This document shows, in pieces, positions 46,689 to 60,141 of a stretch of DNA of 64,000 bases. The notes beneath the pieces were generated by a model, which was not told the DNA's origin, ran no database searches, and saw only the letters and a program-made list of their open reading frames with translations. Position 1 is the first letter of the stretch; every line of letters starts with the position of its first letter. A program made the position numbers and the translations under genes. The stretch is from assembly GCF_025118155.1 (NCBI RefSeq), contig NW_026251394.1, positions 186,001-250,000 on the forward strand, read 5' to 3'. Origin of the DNA: Cokeromyces recurvatus (lineage: Eukaryota; Mucoromycota; Mucoromycetes; Mucorales; Mucoraceae).

Positions 46689-47698
46689 AATATACGTATA
46701 AATATTTATTTATATATAAAATGTGTGTGTGTGTGAGAGAGAGAGAGATCAAAGTTGTTCAATATAAAATTTAACACCGCCACCGCAGCCAAATATATAA
46801 AAATACATACTTTTTTTTTTATTAAGCCCCACTTTTTTTTTTTTAATTGAGTATTGCGAAAAAAGGGGGCGTACATTAATAAACCGCAGTATGAATACCA
46901 GACAGAATATAAACTGTAAGCTCTTTTTGGATAGATTTCTATTTGCTGTATAATGATAATACTCTTTTTTTTCCGTTGAAACAATGATTATTATTACAAA
47001 AGTGGGGTAATAAAATTGTCACATTTTTATTACGTAATAAACCAAAATCAATAAAGTGCTAAAAATGAAATGTTTTATTATTATAAAAATTGGCCAAAAT
47101 ATATACCTAAAATATTCTGTATTGTAGGAGAAGAAGGGGAGCATTATAAATAAATAGCTAATTTCATCACAGGGAACTTGAAGGGATTCTAGTATTATTA
47201 TTATTTTTACCATCAATTCATTATGGTTGAAATAGTAATTCTATATGATTTACTTTATTGATAAATCCTTCATGTTCTTAGTACATGACGAGCATAACTT
47301 ATATCTTTTTATACACCATTTATTTAAATTTAACACTTCTTTATTCGCTAGATTATGATACATTTTATCATAGAACTCATTTTATTCGATATATTAGTGC
47401 CTATATTTGTTATTATCATCTTAGATTAAAGAACTATATAAACAAATGAGTGTATAGAAATACAGCGCCATAAGAAATGAAATCAAATATATACATTAGC
47501 AGAGTAATGTGTAACAGAATTATCATCAGTATCATTTAGACAGTTTCTTACTTGGAATACTCATATCTATCAGAGTGCTAAACAAAAGGATGAAACTTGG
47601 TAAGTTAAAAGAAAAAAAAAGGATCTGTTTACGTACCATAAGTTATAGCCAACCTTTTCCTTGTGAACAAATCAGTAGTCAGAGTATATTAGCTTTAA

Positions 47699-47733
<35 letters not shown>

Positions 47734-50520
47734 TAGGAATTGAATTTAGCCAATCAAATTAGTCAAATTATTTAAGCTTTGACATTAGAAAAGGTCAGAT
47801 TGCTATTGTCTAAAACACATATTTTCAGGTGAAACATGGTATGTAGAAACAGATACTTTAAACACATGTCTAATTGTTCACAGCGTATTTAAAATTTATT
47901 CTGCATAAAGTCTTTAAACTTTAAAATCCTCGTGAAATCTTATTACAAGAAGAATGATGTCTTGGGGAAAGTTTATTTTTCAAAGAGTTATAATAAAAAT
48001 AATACCTTCACAATGATGAAGCTTTTAATTATTTGCAGTAGTATTCATATAATTCTAACTGTTTGGGAACTTGATATAAACTAAATTTAACAAATAATAT
48101 TAACTTATTATAGAAAAAAAATAATAGCTATAGCCTTTAATTAATGCCTTATTTTTATCTCATTATATCTCAAGAAGTAGCAGCATAACAAAAATGATGA
48201 ATCATTTTCTTCAAAAGTAAAAGAATTTGGCTAACCCTATATAAGACAAATATTATATCTTTCGAGGATTCATATATTTAATATAAAGGAAGCTTTCTGG
48301 TTTCTATTTTAATAATTGTGAGAGTACAAATTGTTGAGGTACATAGAAGTATTTCTATCGAAAATGTGTCAATATTAGGTTAAGTATTACCAAATCTATT
48401 CAAGTAAGTAGCTTTTAGTAAATTCATTTTGATAGCCTTTTTATTTAACTGCTTCATATCTTATTTGTTTATCCTTTGTACCTGTTTATACATAAAGATA
48501 AATAGAATATATCGTTTTTTTTAAATAAAGTTTTAAAACTAATACATATGTGTGTATAAAGAACAGTTTATTAAACTTAAAAGTGGTAATAGTTAGTGAC
48601 ATCACTATTTAGAATAATAATCTTAATTTTGGTTTTAAAAAAAAACATAACATTAAAATTATGTGCTCTTATATGAGTTTATAGTCTTTGTTGTAGCAAG
48701 AAGCAAAGTGGTATTTGTATGCTTTAATAGTAGCTCTATGATCTTTCTTTTATGATACCATAAAAAAAAGTAAAATAGGAACACATAATATTAGACATCT
48801 ATTACTGCTATACTTAGTATGCTATATTATTTTGTCAAGTGATCTTATTTGTGGCATTATAAGCTCAAAAGTACCATTGGTCTTCTTACTTTTATGCTGA
48901 TTACACCATAAGGAGAAATAACACCTAAAATTGTTGTAGTTTTAGTTTTTTTGTTGTTGCCTAAACAACTCTAAGTCGCGTTTATTTCTTTGACCCAACT
49001 ATTGTCCTTTTAAGATTTATTTAAAATACAGACTTATCAACAAACATACAATTGGTATTAAAATTGAGGTTATTCTCCTTTTAAATTTGCGCCAAGCTAT
49101 ACTTTTTTTTATTATGCTTTCAGCAAAGTCTCTCTTTAGAATAAAAGTGTGATTTTTTTTTTTTGAGTAATACTTTTACGGACTGAGGTATTCAAGGTCT
49201 TTTAATCCTTAAACTCGTTAACAAGACTTTCCATGGTTTGATCTAAGGTTGTGGAAGGAAAATCTTTAGACTCTTATCCTAAAAAACTGCTGATATTTGA
49301 CACCTATAGTCATTTGGTCTGCTGGCTTTTGTTTTATTTTCATCAGGCTATATATCTTCAGTTTCTCTCCAGTCTTTATCGAACCAGTTATAAGCAGTAG
49401 CGCAGTGTGTAATATTTAGCTCCTTTCCGGTTTTAGCTTGTTTTAACCCTTTCTCTTAAATAAAATAAAAGAAATACTCTTTAATATCATCATTATACTT
49501 ATTATAAGTGTCTTTTTGGCTTGTTATTTTTTACCGGAAAGTATTCTACGTTCTAGTATCTTTCTTGGCGACTTTTTTACTCTCGTTCAGGAGGCTCAAG
49601 TAGTTCTTTTCAATATTTATCAAATATGATAATGCCCTCAAGAGAAAATTGTTCTGCATCAACTTCCATATTAACTACATTGTTGCAAAACTTATCAACA
49701 ATATTGCCTTTTTTGTCTTCATAATAAATTTATGATCTAAATTTTAATTTGTTGTTTCAATTATACAAAAGAAGATCTCTAATATTTTGTCATCTCTTTA
49801 TTGTTAATATTTATTCCTTATTCGTGCTGAACTTCAAATAAATTGTGTGTTTATCGTTTCCATGGTGTTGGGAAAAAGTGTAGTATACAACGAAACAATT
49901 CACACATTTCGTGCTTTATTACTCTTTTTATGGATGTTAAATAGTAAATGCCAATCTCTTATACCAAATACCAATATACATAAAAGACGTGAAAATGTAT
50001 ATGTACAGGTCATATCTTAATTTTGCTCATATAATACATATTTACGCGTATCAGGTTTAAGCAGGAAGGGGGGGGAAATACATTTATAATAAAAAAATCA
50101 AAGTAGATTATGTTCTACTTTTGTGAATTTAATCCCTAAAAAAAAATAAAAAAAAAGGTGAAGAATCAATCAAGGCCAGCATATGTTTCACATTTAATTT
50201 TATAGGAATTATATATTTTTACTTAACCAAGATATTTTTACTATATTTGGCTTGAACAAGCTTTTATTTGTTTTTACCAACCAAAGTTTCAATTATCAAA
50301 TACAGACAAGTAATTAGTTTCTGCCCTGAGATGGAAAAAAATCATCTCTTTTTTTTTTTTCTTTTTTAGTTATATATATGCAAATATATAAATATTTATA
50401 GGCCTCTTCTGTAACTCTTTCGTGGTTTTATTTATTATTATTTTTTATTTATATCAAAGTTAGACAACAACAATAGCAATACTGCCCTTTTAGTCTACCT
50501 TCTCTCTTCTTTCTTCAAAT
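46689..50520. other. 3.8-kb AT-rich intergenic region
   Basis: Includes the likely DED1 promoter (GA/CA microsatellites at about 46720-46748), a 29-base A run (47702-47730), the left flank of segmental-duplication copy B (from about 48020), a decayed IS630-type transposase (about 48810-49740), and the subtilase B promoter. No intact gene was found. Confidence 0.55.
48810..49740 (-). pseudogene. decayed IS630/Tc1-type transposase inserted in copy B flank
   Basis: Read on the minus strand, shifting frames give transposase-like segments in the right order. First is KGLKQAKTGKELNITHCATA plus YNWFDKDWRE (helix-turn-helix region), then LDQTMESLVNEFKD. These are followed by NCMFVDKSVF next to INLKRTI (first DDE motif) and, near 48930-49000, fragments resembling 'VVVATTK-TTILGVISPYG' and VRRPMV. 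Many stops and frameshifts show it is dead. It lies exactly where the homology between duplicates A and B is interrupted, so it entered copy B after the duplication. Terminal repeats were not identified. Confidence 0.6.
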
Positions 50521-53500
50521 ATGAAAAAGAATTTATTTACTTATTTCCCCATTCTGGTAGCGGGTATCTGTTTAACTATCTTTGCCTTGACAGCTGAGGC
50601 AGCTATTAAAATCAAACATCCCAAGTATGTCGAAAGTGCTCTCAATACCATTCCGGGACGTTATATCGTTTTGCTTCATGATGGAAAAAGTGGACTTGAA
50701 TTTGTTAAATCCATCAAGGCTACTTTTAGAGACGTAGAGTTAAAGGTCAGGGAGGTCATTGACCATCAGCTCTTCAATGGCATTTCAATTGAGTTAAATG
50801 CTAAGGATGATAATAGCCATATGAATGCTCTTAAGTTTATTTTGGATCATGATGATACTGCTACTGTCTATTCTATGAAATCTTTTGATCGTCCTAAAGT
50901 TACACTTCATTCTATGGATGATTCTTATGAACCCTCCGTCTTGCCTCACCATATGACACAAGTCGATATGGTTCATTCAACTCTCAAGGAAAAGGGCAAA
51001 GGTATTCTTATAGGTGTTATTGATACAGGTATGAATCATTGCACGATAAGAATACGTATATTTATATATATATATATGTATATCTAAATTATATAACTTC
51101 CCTTTTTTTTTCTCTCTCTCTCTTCTTAGGTGTTGACTATTTACATCCTGCTTTGGGTGGTGGATTTGGTCCTGGATATAAAGTGGTTAAGGGTTATGAT
51201 TTGGTCGGTAATAACTATACTGGTAAGAATATACCTGTTCCTAGTAGTGATCCTCTTGATAATTGTGGTGCTGCATCTGGTGCTTCAGGTATATAAATAA
51301 ATAGCCTTTATTAGATATGTATGATATTAATATATATATATATATATAGGCCACGGTACTCACGTCTCCGGTATCATTGCTGGTTATGATAGTGATAAAG
51401 TATATATATAAATATATATATATAGAAACAATACTCATATTTTAATATATAATAGAATTTTACTGGTGTTGCCCCTGAGGCTAGTTTGGGTATGTGGCGT
51501 ATATTTGGTTGTAAAGGTTCTGTCGAAAATGATATTATCATTAAAGCTCTTTTGATGGCTTATGATGCTGACTGTGATATTATTAATATGAGTTTGGGTG
51601 AAACCAATGCTTGGTCCCAGACAGCTAGTGCAGAAGGTTATGTTGTTGAACAGATTACTGCTAAAGGTGTCAGTGGTAAGTTTTTTTTTTCTCTTGTTGC
51701 TAATTAATAATAAACATATATATACGTGCATCCAAAATAACTAATATTATATTCACTTTAGTCGTTGTCTCTGCTGGTAACTCTGGAGCAGAAGGTATTT
51801 TCACTGTTGGTCAACCTAGTACTACCCTCTCTGCTTTCTCTATTGCCTCTGTTGATAATGATTACCGTATACTCAGATACTTTGTAGCTACTGGAATTAG
51901 ACATCGAATTTGTAAAGTTATTTTAAAATACGAGTATAACGTAATATACTAACTTCTTCCTCCTCCTCCCTCCCTCTTTTTTTTTTCTCCAGTTTATACA
52001 AAAAGTAATGACAATACTATAAAAAATGGACTTGTTGTTAACGGAGATAAGAATCCTGGTAATAAGGCTGAGGGTTGTACTCCTGGTTCAATTAATCCTA
52101 ATGTAAAGGGCAAGATTGCTCTTATCAGAAGAGGCACCTGTCCTTTCACTACAAAGGTAGATAATCTTACTGCCGCTGGCGCCGTTGCTGTTATCATTTA
52201 CAATAATGTTTATGATGAACTTGAAGACACTGTCCCTAATGCCACTGTCCCCGTTATTACTATCTCTGGTTCTGACGGTAAAGAGCTTGCAATTGCCATT
52301 AAAGCAGGTTCTACTGTCCAGCTCATTTTCAATCCCAGCGGCTCTATTGTGCCTATTGAAACGGGTGGTACCATCTCAAGTTTCTCTAGCACAGGTTCCT
52401 CTGCTGAACTCAATTTCAAGCCTAATATTGCTGGTGTGGGTGGATTTATTTTTTCTACTTTGCCTCGTTACCTTGGTAGTTGGGGTGTAATGAGTGGTAC
52501 CTCCATGGCTGCTCCCTATATTTCTGGTTCTATCGCTCTTTACCTTGGTGTTAATGGCAAAAGTAATCCAGTTACCTTTATTAACGAGCAATTCCAGAAC
52601 TACGCGCTCTCCACCAGGGTCTTTAATACGATTTATATCGATTCTCCTATTCGTCAAGGCGCTGGTCTCGTTCAAGTCTATGACACCATCACTCAAACGA
52701 CTCATGTTACACCTGCTCAAATCAGCTTCAATGATACTGCCACAACAAACTATAAAACTCAGATGATTACCATCACCAATTACGGTAATAGTACGATCGA
52801 CTACGACGTCTTCAACAATTTCTCTACTGCCATCTCCCCTTACGATACTTCGGTAGATGAATACACTCCTCTTGAACCCGCAGACAATTTTGTTGCTGCT
52901 GCCGATTTAAAGTTTTCTGCAAAAAAAATCAAATTAAAACCTGGAAAGTCATTCCATCTTAAGGTCACCGTTACACCTCCTACGACAGACCCTAAGGAGC
53001 ATATCTTCTATGGCGGTTTCATCAGTTTGATATCTAAGCAACCATCAAATAGTAAAGACCTTAATATTCCTTACTTTGGTGTAGTTGGTATTCAAAAGAC
53101 CTTACCTATCTTTGACGAAGGATTCCCCGTCATTTTTGATCGAAATAATACAGCCTACTCTCAAAATGAAACCTTCATCTTTGACCGAAACAATAATTTA
53201 ACTGCTCCTATTGCTGTCTTGAGACTTGTGACACCCACTGCTCATATTAAAGCCGAACTATACGAAGCTGATTCTAAGAAGCTCCTAGGTGAATTCATAA
53301 CTGGCCTTAATTTTATCGGTCGTAACTTTTTGACAAATAACTACGGTGATGAAACCTTCTACCCATTCCCTTGGGATGGTACCTATGTACCTTCATCTAT
53401 CCCCGAGGCACCCTTACCTATTCCTGTTACAAGTGGTACTTATTTGTTTAAATTTTCTGCATTAAAGAATATGGGCGATCCCAATAATGCAAACGATTGG

Positions 53501-53539
53501 GAGACTTGGACTTCTGGACCTGTTGTCGTCAAGAATTAA
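50521..53539 (+). CDS. secreted subtilisin-like serine protease B (paralogue of A)
   Basis: Six exons (50521-51028, 51130-51288, 51350-51399, 51456-51675, 51762-51911, 51993-53539) encode 877 residues. The first five exons have lengths identical to those of paralogue A. The domain order is the same: signal peptide, I9 prodomain, S8 domain with PA insertion, Fn3-like C-terminal region. The catalytic residues fall at the same positions: Asp168 (GVIDTG), His224 (GHGTHVSG), Asn319 (SAGNSG), Ser533 (SGTSMAAP). Both copies should therefore be active. It differs from A by many substitutions in the prodomain and C-terminal region, while exon 2 is nearly identical. Intron 4 here lacks the long T run seen in A. 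It should be secreted. Confidence 0.93.
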
Positions 53540-54302
53540 AAAAGTGTATATTAATATCTGTACTAATATAATAAATAATAAATACAAATAGAACTTAATT
53601 TATCCTTACAATTTTTTTTTATTATCATCAATTATAACAAAAGATATTGCATATATCAAATTATTACATTTTATTATTATTGTTCTACTACTTTATATTT
53701 CTACATTTTTTTATCGTGTCATTAACTATTCCTAGAAAGAACATTATTTGAATCCTTTATTTATGTTTTTGATATTTTCAAATACTAATTGTTTACTTCT
53801 TAGCAATAAACAATGATATAACAACTAATTTCTTAAATGTAGGCTAAACAATTCAATTAGTTGAAGGCAATTCTTTGAATAAAAAAATATATATATTTAT
53901 ATCTATTTTGCTTTTAGTTTGACTACAGTAACATCGTATAATTGATATGTAACTGCACATTAGTTATAATTGTCTAGTATTATATGTATTCATATTAATT
54001 CAAATGGTAATTGATATTATTTTATGTTGCTCGTGGATATCATAACGTTTTGTCTATTCTTTTTTTTATCTAGTTTACAGCTATGAGAACAAATCTATTT
54101 GCATACAAAGTGTAGTTAACAAGAAGTGCAAAAAAAATATATTGAAAGTTGTTGAATTAAGACATGTATCAATTTGAAAAATTATGTAATGAACGGGGTG
54201 TCCATATACAGATAAAATCATGTATAGAATTAACGGGGTAAAATAAGATGTTACCCTTTTTATTATTATTATTATTATAATAATATTAATAATAATAAAA
54301 CT
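53540..54302. other. intergenic region
   Basis: AT-rich DNA after subtilase B. The first 180 bases belong to the segmental duplication and include a relic of the kinase gene's last codons at 53693-53705. An ATT/AAT trinucleotide tract (about 54259-54298) precedes the next gene. No gene was seen. Confidence 0.55.
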
Positions 54303-55199
54303 ATGTCAGTAACTTCACCTATCTACTTTTCATCGATTTCAAGTACAGTAAGCAGTGAGACATCAGGATTATATGAATATCTTACAGAATTAGTCTCAAA
54401 GCGTGTAAGCACAATCAAATACATCAGGAAAGCACATGAAGGTAATACACACTGGTTTAATACCATTCTTCTTACAAAAGATAGTCTGTCAAACATGTAT
54501 CCTAACTCGAAAATGACTAGACGGTAATAAATAAAGCTAATTAATATGGCTTTAATAATCGCTAATCAATGATTATAATAGGTCAAATCAGTTTTATGCA
54601 TTAGGATTATCGTTAGGAGCTACATTAGACATTTCAAATCCAATAGACTACGTTAAGGCATTGAATCAGATCATGACAGAATTCGAAAAACACACAAATG
54701 ATGATTCAAAACAGAAAATGGTATTTATTTATTTATTTATCAATATGTATTTATAACTAATACTTGAGTAAAAAAAAAATAAATTAAGAAAAATATATTT
54801 AGAAAGGTCAAGACAAAAGAGAACCATGGGTTTCCAGTAGAGGCTGATGATTATGAGTATTTAAGTATTCCTCATATTGTATGTTTAGTGTTACATCAAT
54901 CATCTCTTTCTTATATCCTCTCTCTTTTTTTTTTGTAGCCTTTCGAGTTGGATTATTTGGAGACATTTTATACATTAATCGACGTTATGGCAGAAGCATA
55001 TTATAAATTGCTTATAGGCACGGAAGGACCTAATTGTACACAAACTTACTTTGAGCTGGTACTCAAATGTGATACTAAGTTCAAGAAAATAACTGCTATG
55101 GTAACAAAAGAACTTGATGTATTAGCAAGAGAATCCATCAAAAACGAGCTCAATATAATTAATCCATTGTTTACAAAGCCTATCGAGTTTGAAGACTAG
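54303..55199 (+). CDS. conserved-looking protein of unknown function (236 aa)
   Basis: Four exons (54303-54523, 54582-54720, 54789-54878, 54939-55199) keep frame to give 236 residues. The third exon must start at AAAAATATA (acceptor TTAAG) rather than at the nearer TTTAG, which would hit a stop. The protein is soluble and mostly helical: YLTELVSKRVSTIKYIRKAH, THWFNTILLTKDSL, LGLSLGATLDISNPIDYVKA, IPFELDYLETFYTLIDVMAE, FKKITAMVTKELDVLARESI. Its layout resembles an uncharacterised protein I associate with Mucoromycota, but I know of no assigned function. It sits 191 bases upstream of lipin on the same strand. Confidence 0.7.
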
Positions 55200-55390
55200 T
55201 GGAGTTTTAAAGTCAAGCGTTAATAACATTTTCTTCAAATTTTCGCTTTTTCTTTTCTTTATTTATTTAATTGTTTTTTCCTTTTTTTCCTTTTTTTGTG
55301 TTTATTTATTTATTTATTTCCTTCTTTTTATATTTATATTTATAAACAAAAAAAAAAAAACAAAAAAAAAAAAAACAAAATATTCAAGAA

Positions 55391-58300
55391 ATGGATTATG
55401 TCGGAAAACTTGGTAATCTCATTAGTTCATTAAACAATTTTTATAATGAGATAAACCCTGCTACATTGTCTGGTGCCATTGACATTATTGTTGTTGAACA
55501 AGAAGATGGTGAACTTGCTAGTTCTCCATTTCATGTAAGATTTGGTAAACTCTCTGTACTTTTACCACAAGAAAAGAAGGTAAATTATTCCCCTTTTGTT
55601 AAACGGACTTGAAGGCAGAATTAATTTTAGAGAGAAAAGGGAGAGGCGGGAAAGAAATCATGTCCCGAGAATAGCTCTCCCTCTCTCTCTTTGTGTGTGT
55701 GTGTGTGTGTGCTTACCTTTTTTTTTGTCAATGCAAATTGTCGGAGTTATTTACTTTTTTCTGAAAAAAAAAAAAAATAGGTTGAAATTACTGTTAATGG
55801 TGAAAAAGTACCTTATTTAATGAAAGTAGGAGAAGCAGGAGAAGCATTTTTTGTATTCGAAACAGAGCATGAAGTTCCCGAGGAATTTCAAACTTCCCCA
55901 ATTTTACAAGCTTTAGCTGAAAATAAAGCTGGGGTTGAGGTAAGGGTGTATTTTATTTTATTTTTTATTTTACTTTTTTTTACAGTTATATTGACCACAT
56001 ACTACTACTTTTAAAGGAGCCTCCATTTCTTGATATTAGTGAAAAAAAGGATGAAAAAGGTAAGCGATTGATTTAATTAAATAAATGATATAATGAATGT
56101 GATTTGTCTTAGGCTCACAAACAGTTACTGAACATGATAAAAAGGATACATTTGATGATGATGATGAAGAAGATGACAAAGAAAGCAAGAATAGACAGAG
56201 TAAAAGAAATAGCGTACCAGCAGAATTGCAATCACCAAAGATGATTATTGAAGAACAGATGGATAAAGTAGTTACAAAGATAGACCCATATCATCATCAA
56301 TTAACAAAAAATAATCTATATACAATGGAAGATGGCTCGGCTATGCTTGAGCGTGTTGCACCAGATGCAATTACGACGACGACACTTGCCAAAGAGAGAT
56401 TCATTGTAAGACCTGTAAATGGCGATATTCATGCTCTATGGATGGACGTGACACATACTCTTATTGAAGATATAGATGGGACCAATAATGTAACGTCGTC
56501 ATCATCATCTACATCAGCAACTAATGGAGATACAGAAAATGATAAGGAATCTATACTTTTAGATATTGCAGGCTATAAAACTGAACAGCAAAAGGAGGAT
56601 GAAAATAAAGTAAAAGAAAATGACGATCATAATACAAAATCAGAAGAACAAAATTCTTCCTCTTCTATAAATAATAATGATGATGATGAGAAGAAATCAT
56701 GGGGATGGGGACAGTCACATGCTAACCAAGAAGAGACAGTTCAATTAGAAGTAGGCCGAACTTATCGCATTGAAATGAGTCTTTGTGGTTTTTCAGCTTT
56801 TGGTTATGATGAAAAAGGAAATTCAGAACTATTTAATAAACAACAAATTAGTTATGATGCATTTGTACATAACCCAAGTATCTTAAATGACCCACGACTC
56901 GTCTTTCGTTATAACCAGCATTATTTTGCAGCTGCACGAAATAACCCTCTTTTCACTTCGCTATTAGTCTTTAAAAAGCCCTTGGAGGATAAGGATACAA
57001 ATAATACTAATAAAGTAACAGATAGTAGAGATACTTATTCATATGGTCCTGGCTGGCGTCAATGGTTAAGTCGATCTTCTTTAGCTGATTCTGGACCTGC
57101 AGTAGGAAAATTAAAACTTGATGAAGAAATACCGTTAGTAACTTCTTCTACCATCATACCTGAGACAGAAGAAACCAAATCAGATAAAGAAGAATACAGT
57201 GAACAGACGACTTTTACAACAACAACTAAAACAACTTCTGTAGGCTGGTCTCCAGATCATAATGATGATGATGAGGATACACCCTTCTTTAAGAAACGTA
57301 AAAACTATGCTAAAACACTTCGTCTAACTTCAGATCAACTTAAAAATTTAAATTTGAAAAAAGGTGTGAACACCATTACTTTTTCTGTCACTTCAGCCTA
57401 CCAAGGGACAGCTACATGCGCTGCTAAAGTATTTTATTGGGATTATGATATTCATGTTGTCATTTCAGATATTGATGGTACGATTACCAAGTCAGATACA
57501 ATGGGACATTTAATGACGATGATTGGTAAGGATTGGACGCATCCTGGTGTAGCACAACTTTATACAGATATAGCCAACAATGGTTATCATTTTATATACC
57601 TCACAAGTCGTGCTATCGGTCAAGCAGATTATACAAGAGACTATTTAAGAAAAGTGTTGCAAAATAATTACCAACTTCCTGATGGTCCTGTGATTATGTC
57701 TCCTGATCGACTTTTTACTTCCTTTCATCGTGAAGTCATCATGAGAAAACCAGAGGTATTTAAGATGGCTTGTTTACGTGATATTCAACGATTGTTTGGT
57801 GGACGTGATCCTTTCTATGCAGGATTTGGTAATCGAATTACAGATGCTATCTCCTATAGAAGTGTCAAGGTTCCTTCCTCTCGTATTTTCACAATTGATT
57901 CTCAAGGTGATGTTAAACTAGAATTGCTTACCGGCTTTAAATCATCCTATATTCATCTAAATGATATGGTCGATCAAATTTTCCCTCCTATTAATAAAAC
58001 GGTTCAAGAAGAGTTTAGTGATTATAATTTCTGGAAGGCTCCGATGCCTGAAATTGATATACCAGAATTAGAAGAAGAAGGTCCTTTACCTACCTCACCT
58101 AAGCCTAAGCCTATCAAACCTGATCCTACAAGTCTTCCAAAGGAATCAGTTGTAGCTTATGAACCTGAACCTAAACGTGGCTTACTTCGTAGTTTCACCT
58201 CAAGATCATCTAATTCAACAGCAACGACGACGACAACAACAACAACAGCAATAGCAACAGCAACAGCAACTTCTTTACAGAAAAAGAAAAAGTCACCATC

Positions 58301-58724
58301 TACTGTACCAGAACAGCCTCCAAAGAAGTTATCAACATCCTCAAGTGCACCTGATTTAATAATTGAACTTGAAAAGTCTAATAAAGCAGTCGTAACTGAA
58401 ACAGAGGAAGATGTTAATCTAGCTTCTCCAAGATCATTACCTGATGATTATAAACCTTCTGATACACAACAGCCTATCGCTTCTCGATCATCTTCCGGTA
58501 TTATGAGTAAAGTCATGGGAGGTGTCTTTTCAAGGAAATCATCCAAATTGCCGACTGAAGTAGTCAATACGACAAAGGAGCAAAATGTAGCAGAAGGAGA
58601 AAACAAGGAAAAATCAGTTAATATAGAAGAAGTAAAAGAAAATGAAGAAGAAGAAGAAGAAGACGACGATATGTTTAATTCTGAACTTGATGAATTAGAT
58701 TTAGATAAAATTCCCTTCATATAA
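55391..58724 (+). CDS. PAH1: lipin / phosphatidate phosphatase (PAH1/Ned1)
   Basis: Four exons (55391-55579, about 55781-55939, 56017-56059, 56113-58724) encode about 1000 residues. The enzyme dephosphorylates phosphatidate to diacylglycerol, which controls triacylglycerol and membrane synthesis at the nuclear/ER membrane. The N-lipin domain opens MDYVGKLGNLISSLNNFYNE and includes GAIDIIVVEQ and SPFHVRFGK. The C-terminal HAD catalytic domain carries DIDGT at 583-587 (catalytic Asp583 and Asp585), then GHLMTMIGKDWTHPGVAQLY and YLTSRAIGQAD. Long acidic and Ser/Thr-rich linkers fit phosphoregulation. The C-terminus is acidic (EEEEEDDDMFNSELDELDLD), as in Pah1, where it helps Nem1-Spo7 recruitment. 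The exact exon-2 start is uncertain by one base. Confidence 0.95.
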
Positions 58725-58763
58725 TTTATTTATATACTGTGTAATATATTACATTTTAAACCA

Positions 58764-59432
58764 CTATTTTTTTATTGTTATTTTAATGCTATATTCATAA
58801 GCAAAATCTAAATGCTTGCATTGTAATATTTGAATATCTTTGTGAACTATACAGATGCATAGGCATTAGTGATGTGAATACATATTACATTGATTCTTTA
58901 CCTGTATCCATAAATGTTATATCAGGTTCTGCTTCAATCCAAATTGATTTTAGAAATGACAATAAAGAACTTGTTAACAAAACTGCCTCTTCTAAAGGTA
59001 AGCTGTCAATATAATCAAAATCAAGTTCAAATGGGTTCTTTGGATTTATTGTCATTGATAGTATTTCAGCCACTATTTCCCATAAAGACACATCTATGAC
59101 ACACATATTTACAATTAACTATCATAAGAGCCTTTTTTTTTTTTTTTTTTTCTTCATATACTTTTGATTTTCCAATCTATTGTTGTTGATAATTGTAAAG
59201 GATTATCTTCTTCTTTTTCATTTCGTAAAAGTTGATCTTGATGAGATCTCAACTAGAAAGAATTTATTACACCAACACATGATAAAAAAAAAACGACCTT
59301 TGTTTAATTACCCAAACATAAGGACATCGATATTTAGCATAACCAGCAATAAGAAATACAATTTTATCCTTTTCTTTCTGAAGATCCATGTCTAATAAGC
59401 TTATTGACTCTGGTGAATTCCATTCATTTCTA

Positions 59433-59467
<35 letters not shown>

Positions 59468-59880
59468 CACGAAAATGTTATGTATGTCATATATATGTAT
59501 ATATTTCACTGTAGATTATTTACTTGGAATAAATTGTTTCAATCATGGTAGCTGGCATCAATGCTGAGTTTCTCGGTGGTGTTTGGGTTGTAAAAACGCA
59601 TAAAATTAATTCTTCTCTTCCTCGAAGAATTGTTTCAAAATGTCGAAATCCCTTTCAAGATTAGAGATTAACAAAAAAAAAAGGAACACATGTCTACTTT
59701 ATGATTATTACCCGTAAAGTACCTAGTAATAAGCTTTCTTGAAGAAAAGCAGCTAATCGTGTGGAATCCTTTAACAATTCTTTCTACAAAGTTATAAGAA
59801 ATTAAACTTTCTAGTATATACATATATATTTGTCCCCGAATATATACATTTAACATTACATTTGGATCAGGTCCTAACAT
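58764..59880 (-). CDS. unknown protein, seven small exons (234 aa)
   Basis: Exons 59880-59860, 59783-59712, 59651-59524, 59429-59312, 59252-59162, 59093-58902 and 58846-58764 join in phase to a 234-residue protein. None is visible as a long ORF. Segments: MLGPDPNKELLKDSTRLAAF, RGREELILCVFTTQTPPRNS, KIVFLIAGYAKYRCPYVW, DWKIKSNVSLWEIVAEILSM, LPLEEAVLLTSSLLSFLKSI. There is no signal peptide, and one moderately hydrophobic strand (IVFLIAGYA). Seven acceptors and six donors with matching phases make chance unlikely. I do not recognise the family. The start codon could be further upstream. It is tail-to-tail with lipin, 39 bases apart, and head-to-head with the lipase gene. Confidence 0.6.
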
Positions 59881-60141
59881 TGTTGATGAAATGAAGAGGA
59901 AAAGAAAAATAAAGTAAGCTATGGACACACACACACACACACACTTTTTTTTTTTCTTTTTTGAAAGACCTAACTTTATCCATTTATGGAATGATATAAA
60001 TATATATTTATTAAAGCCCTATATATTTTACAGCAGCCATGATATATTCGTATTATTCTGCTTTTTCTTTTCTTTTTCCTTTTTCTTCTTTTATCTTTAT
60101 TCATTTTTTTTTTTTTTAAAAAAAAAATAATTTCTTTTACA

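Larger units (their letters stand above)
48020..53720. repeat. segmental duplication, copy B (derived copy)
   Basis: Matches 5310-10150. Homology runs through the 5' flank to about 48800 and resumes near 49930, where AATATACATAAAAGA is shared. It then continues through subtilase B and its 3' flank to CTACTTTATATTTCTACA (53690-53707). That last piece is the antisense of the final codons (Val-Glu-Ile-stop) of the kinase gene next to copy A. The sequences then diverge, which places the right breakpoint inside that gene's 3' end. Confidence 0.75.

Noticed and set aside
48800..49900. Terminal inverted repeats of the decayed IS630-type insertion
   Set aside because: TATACT-like words occur near both edges but could not be extended beyond a few bases.
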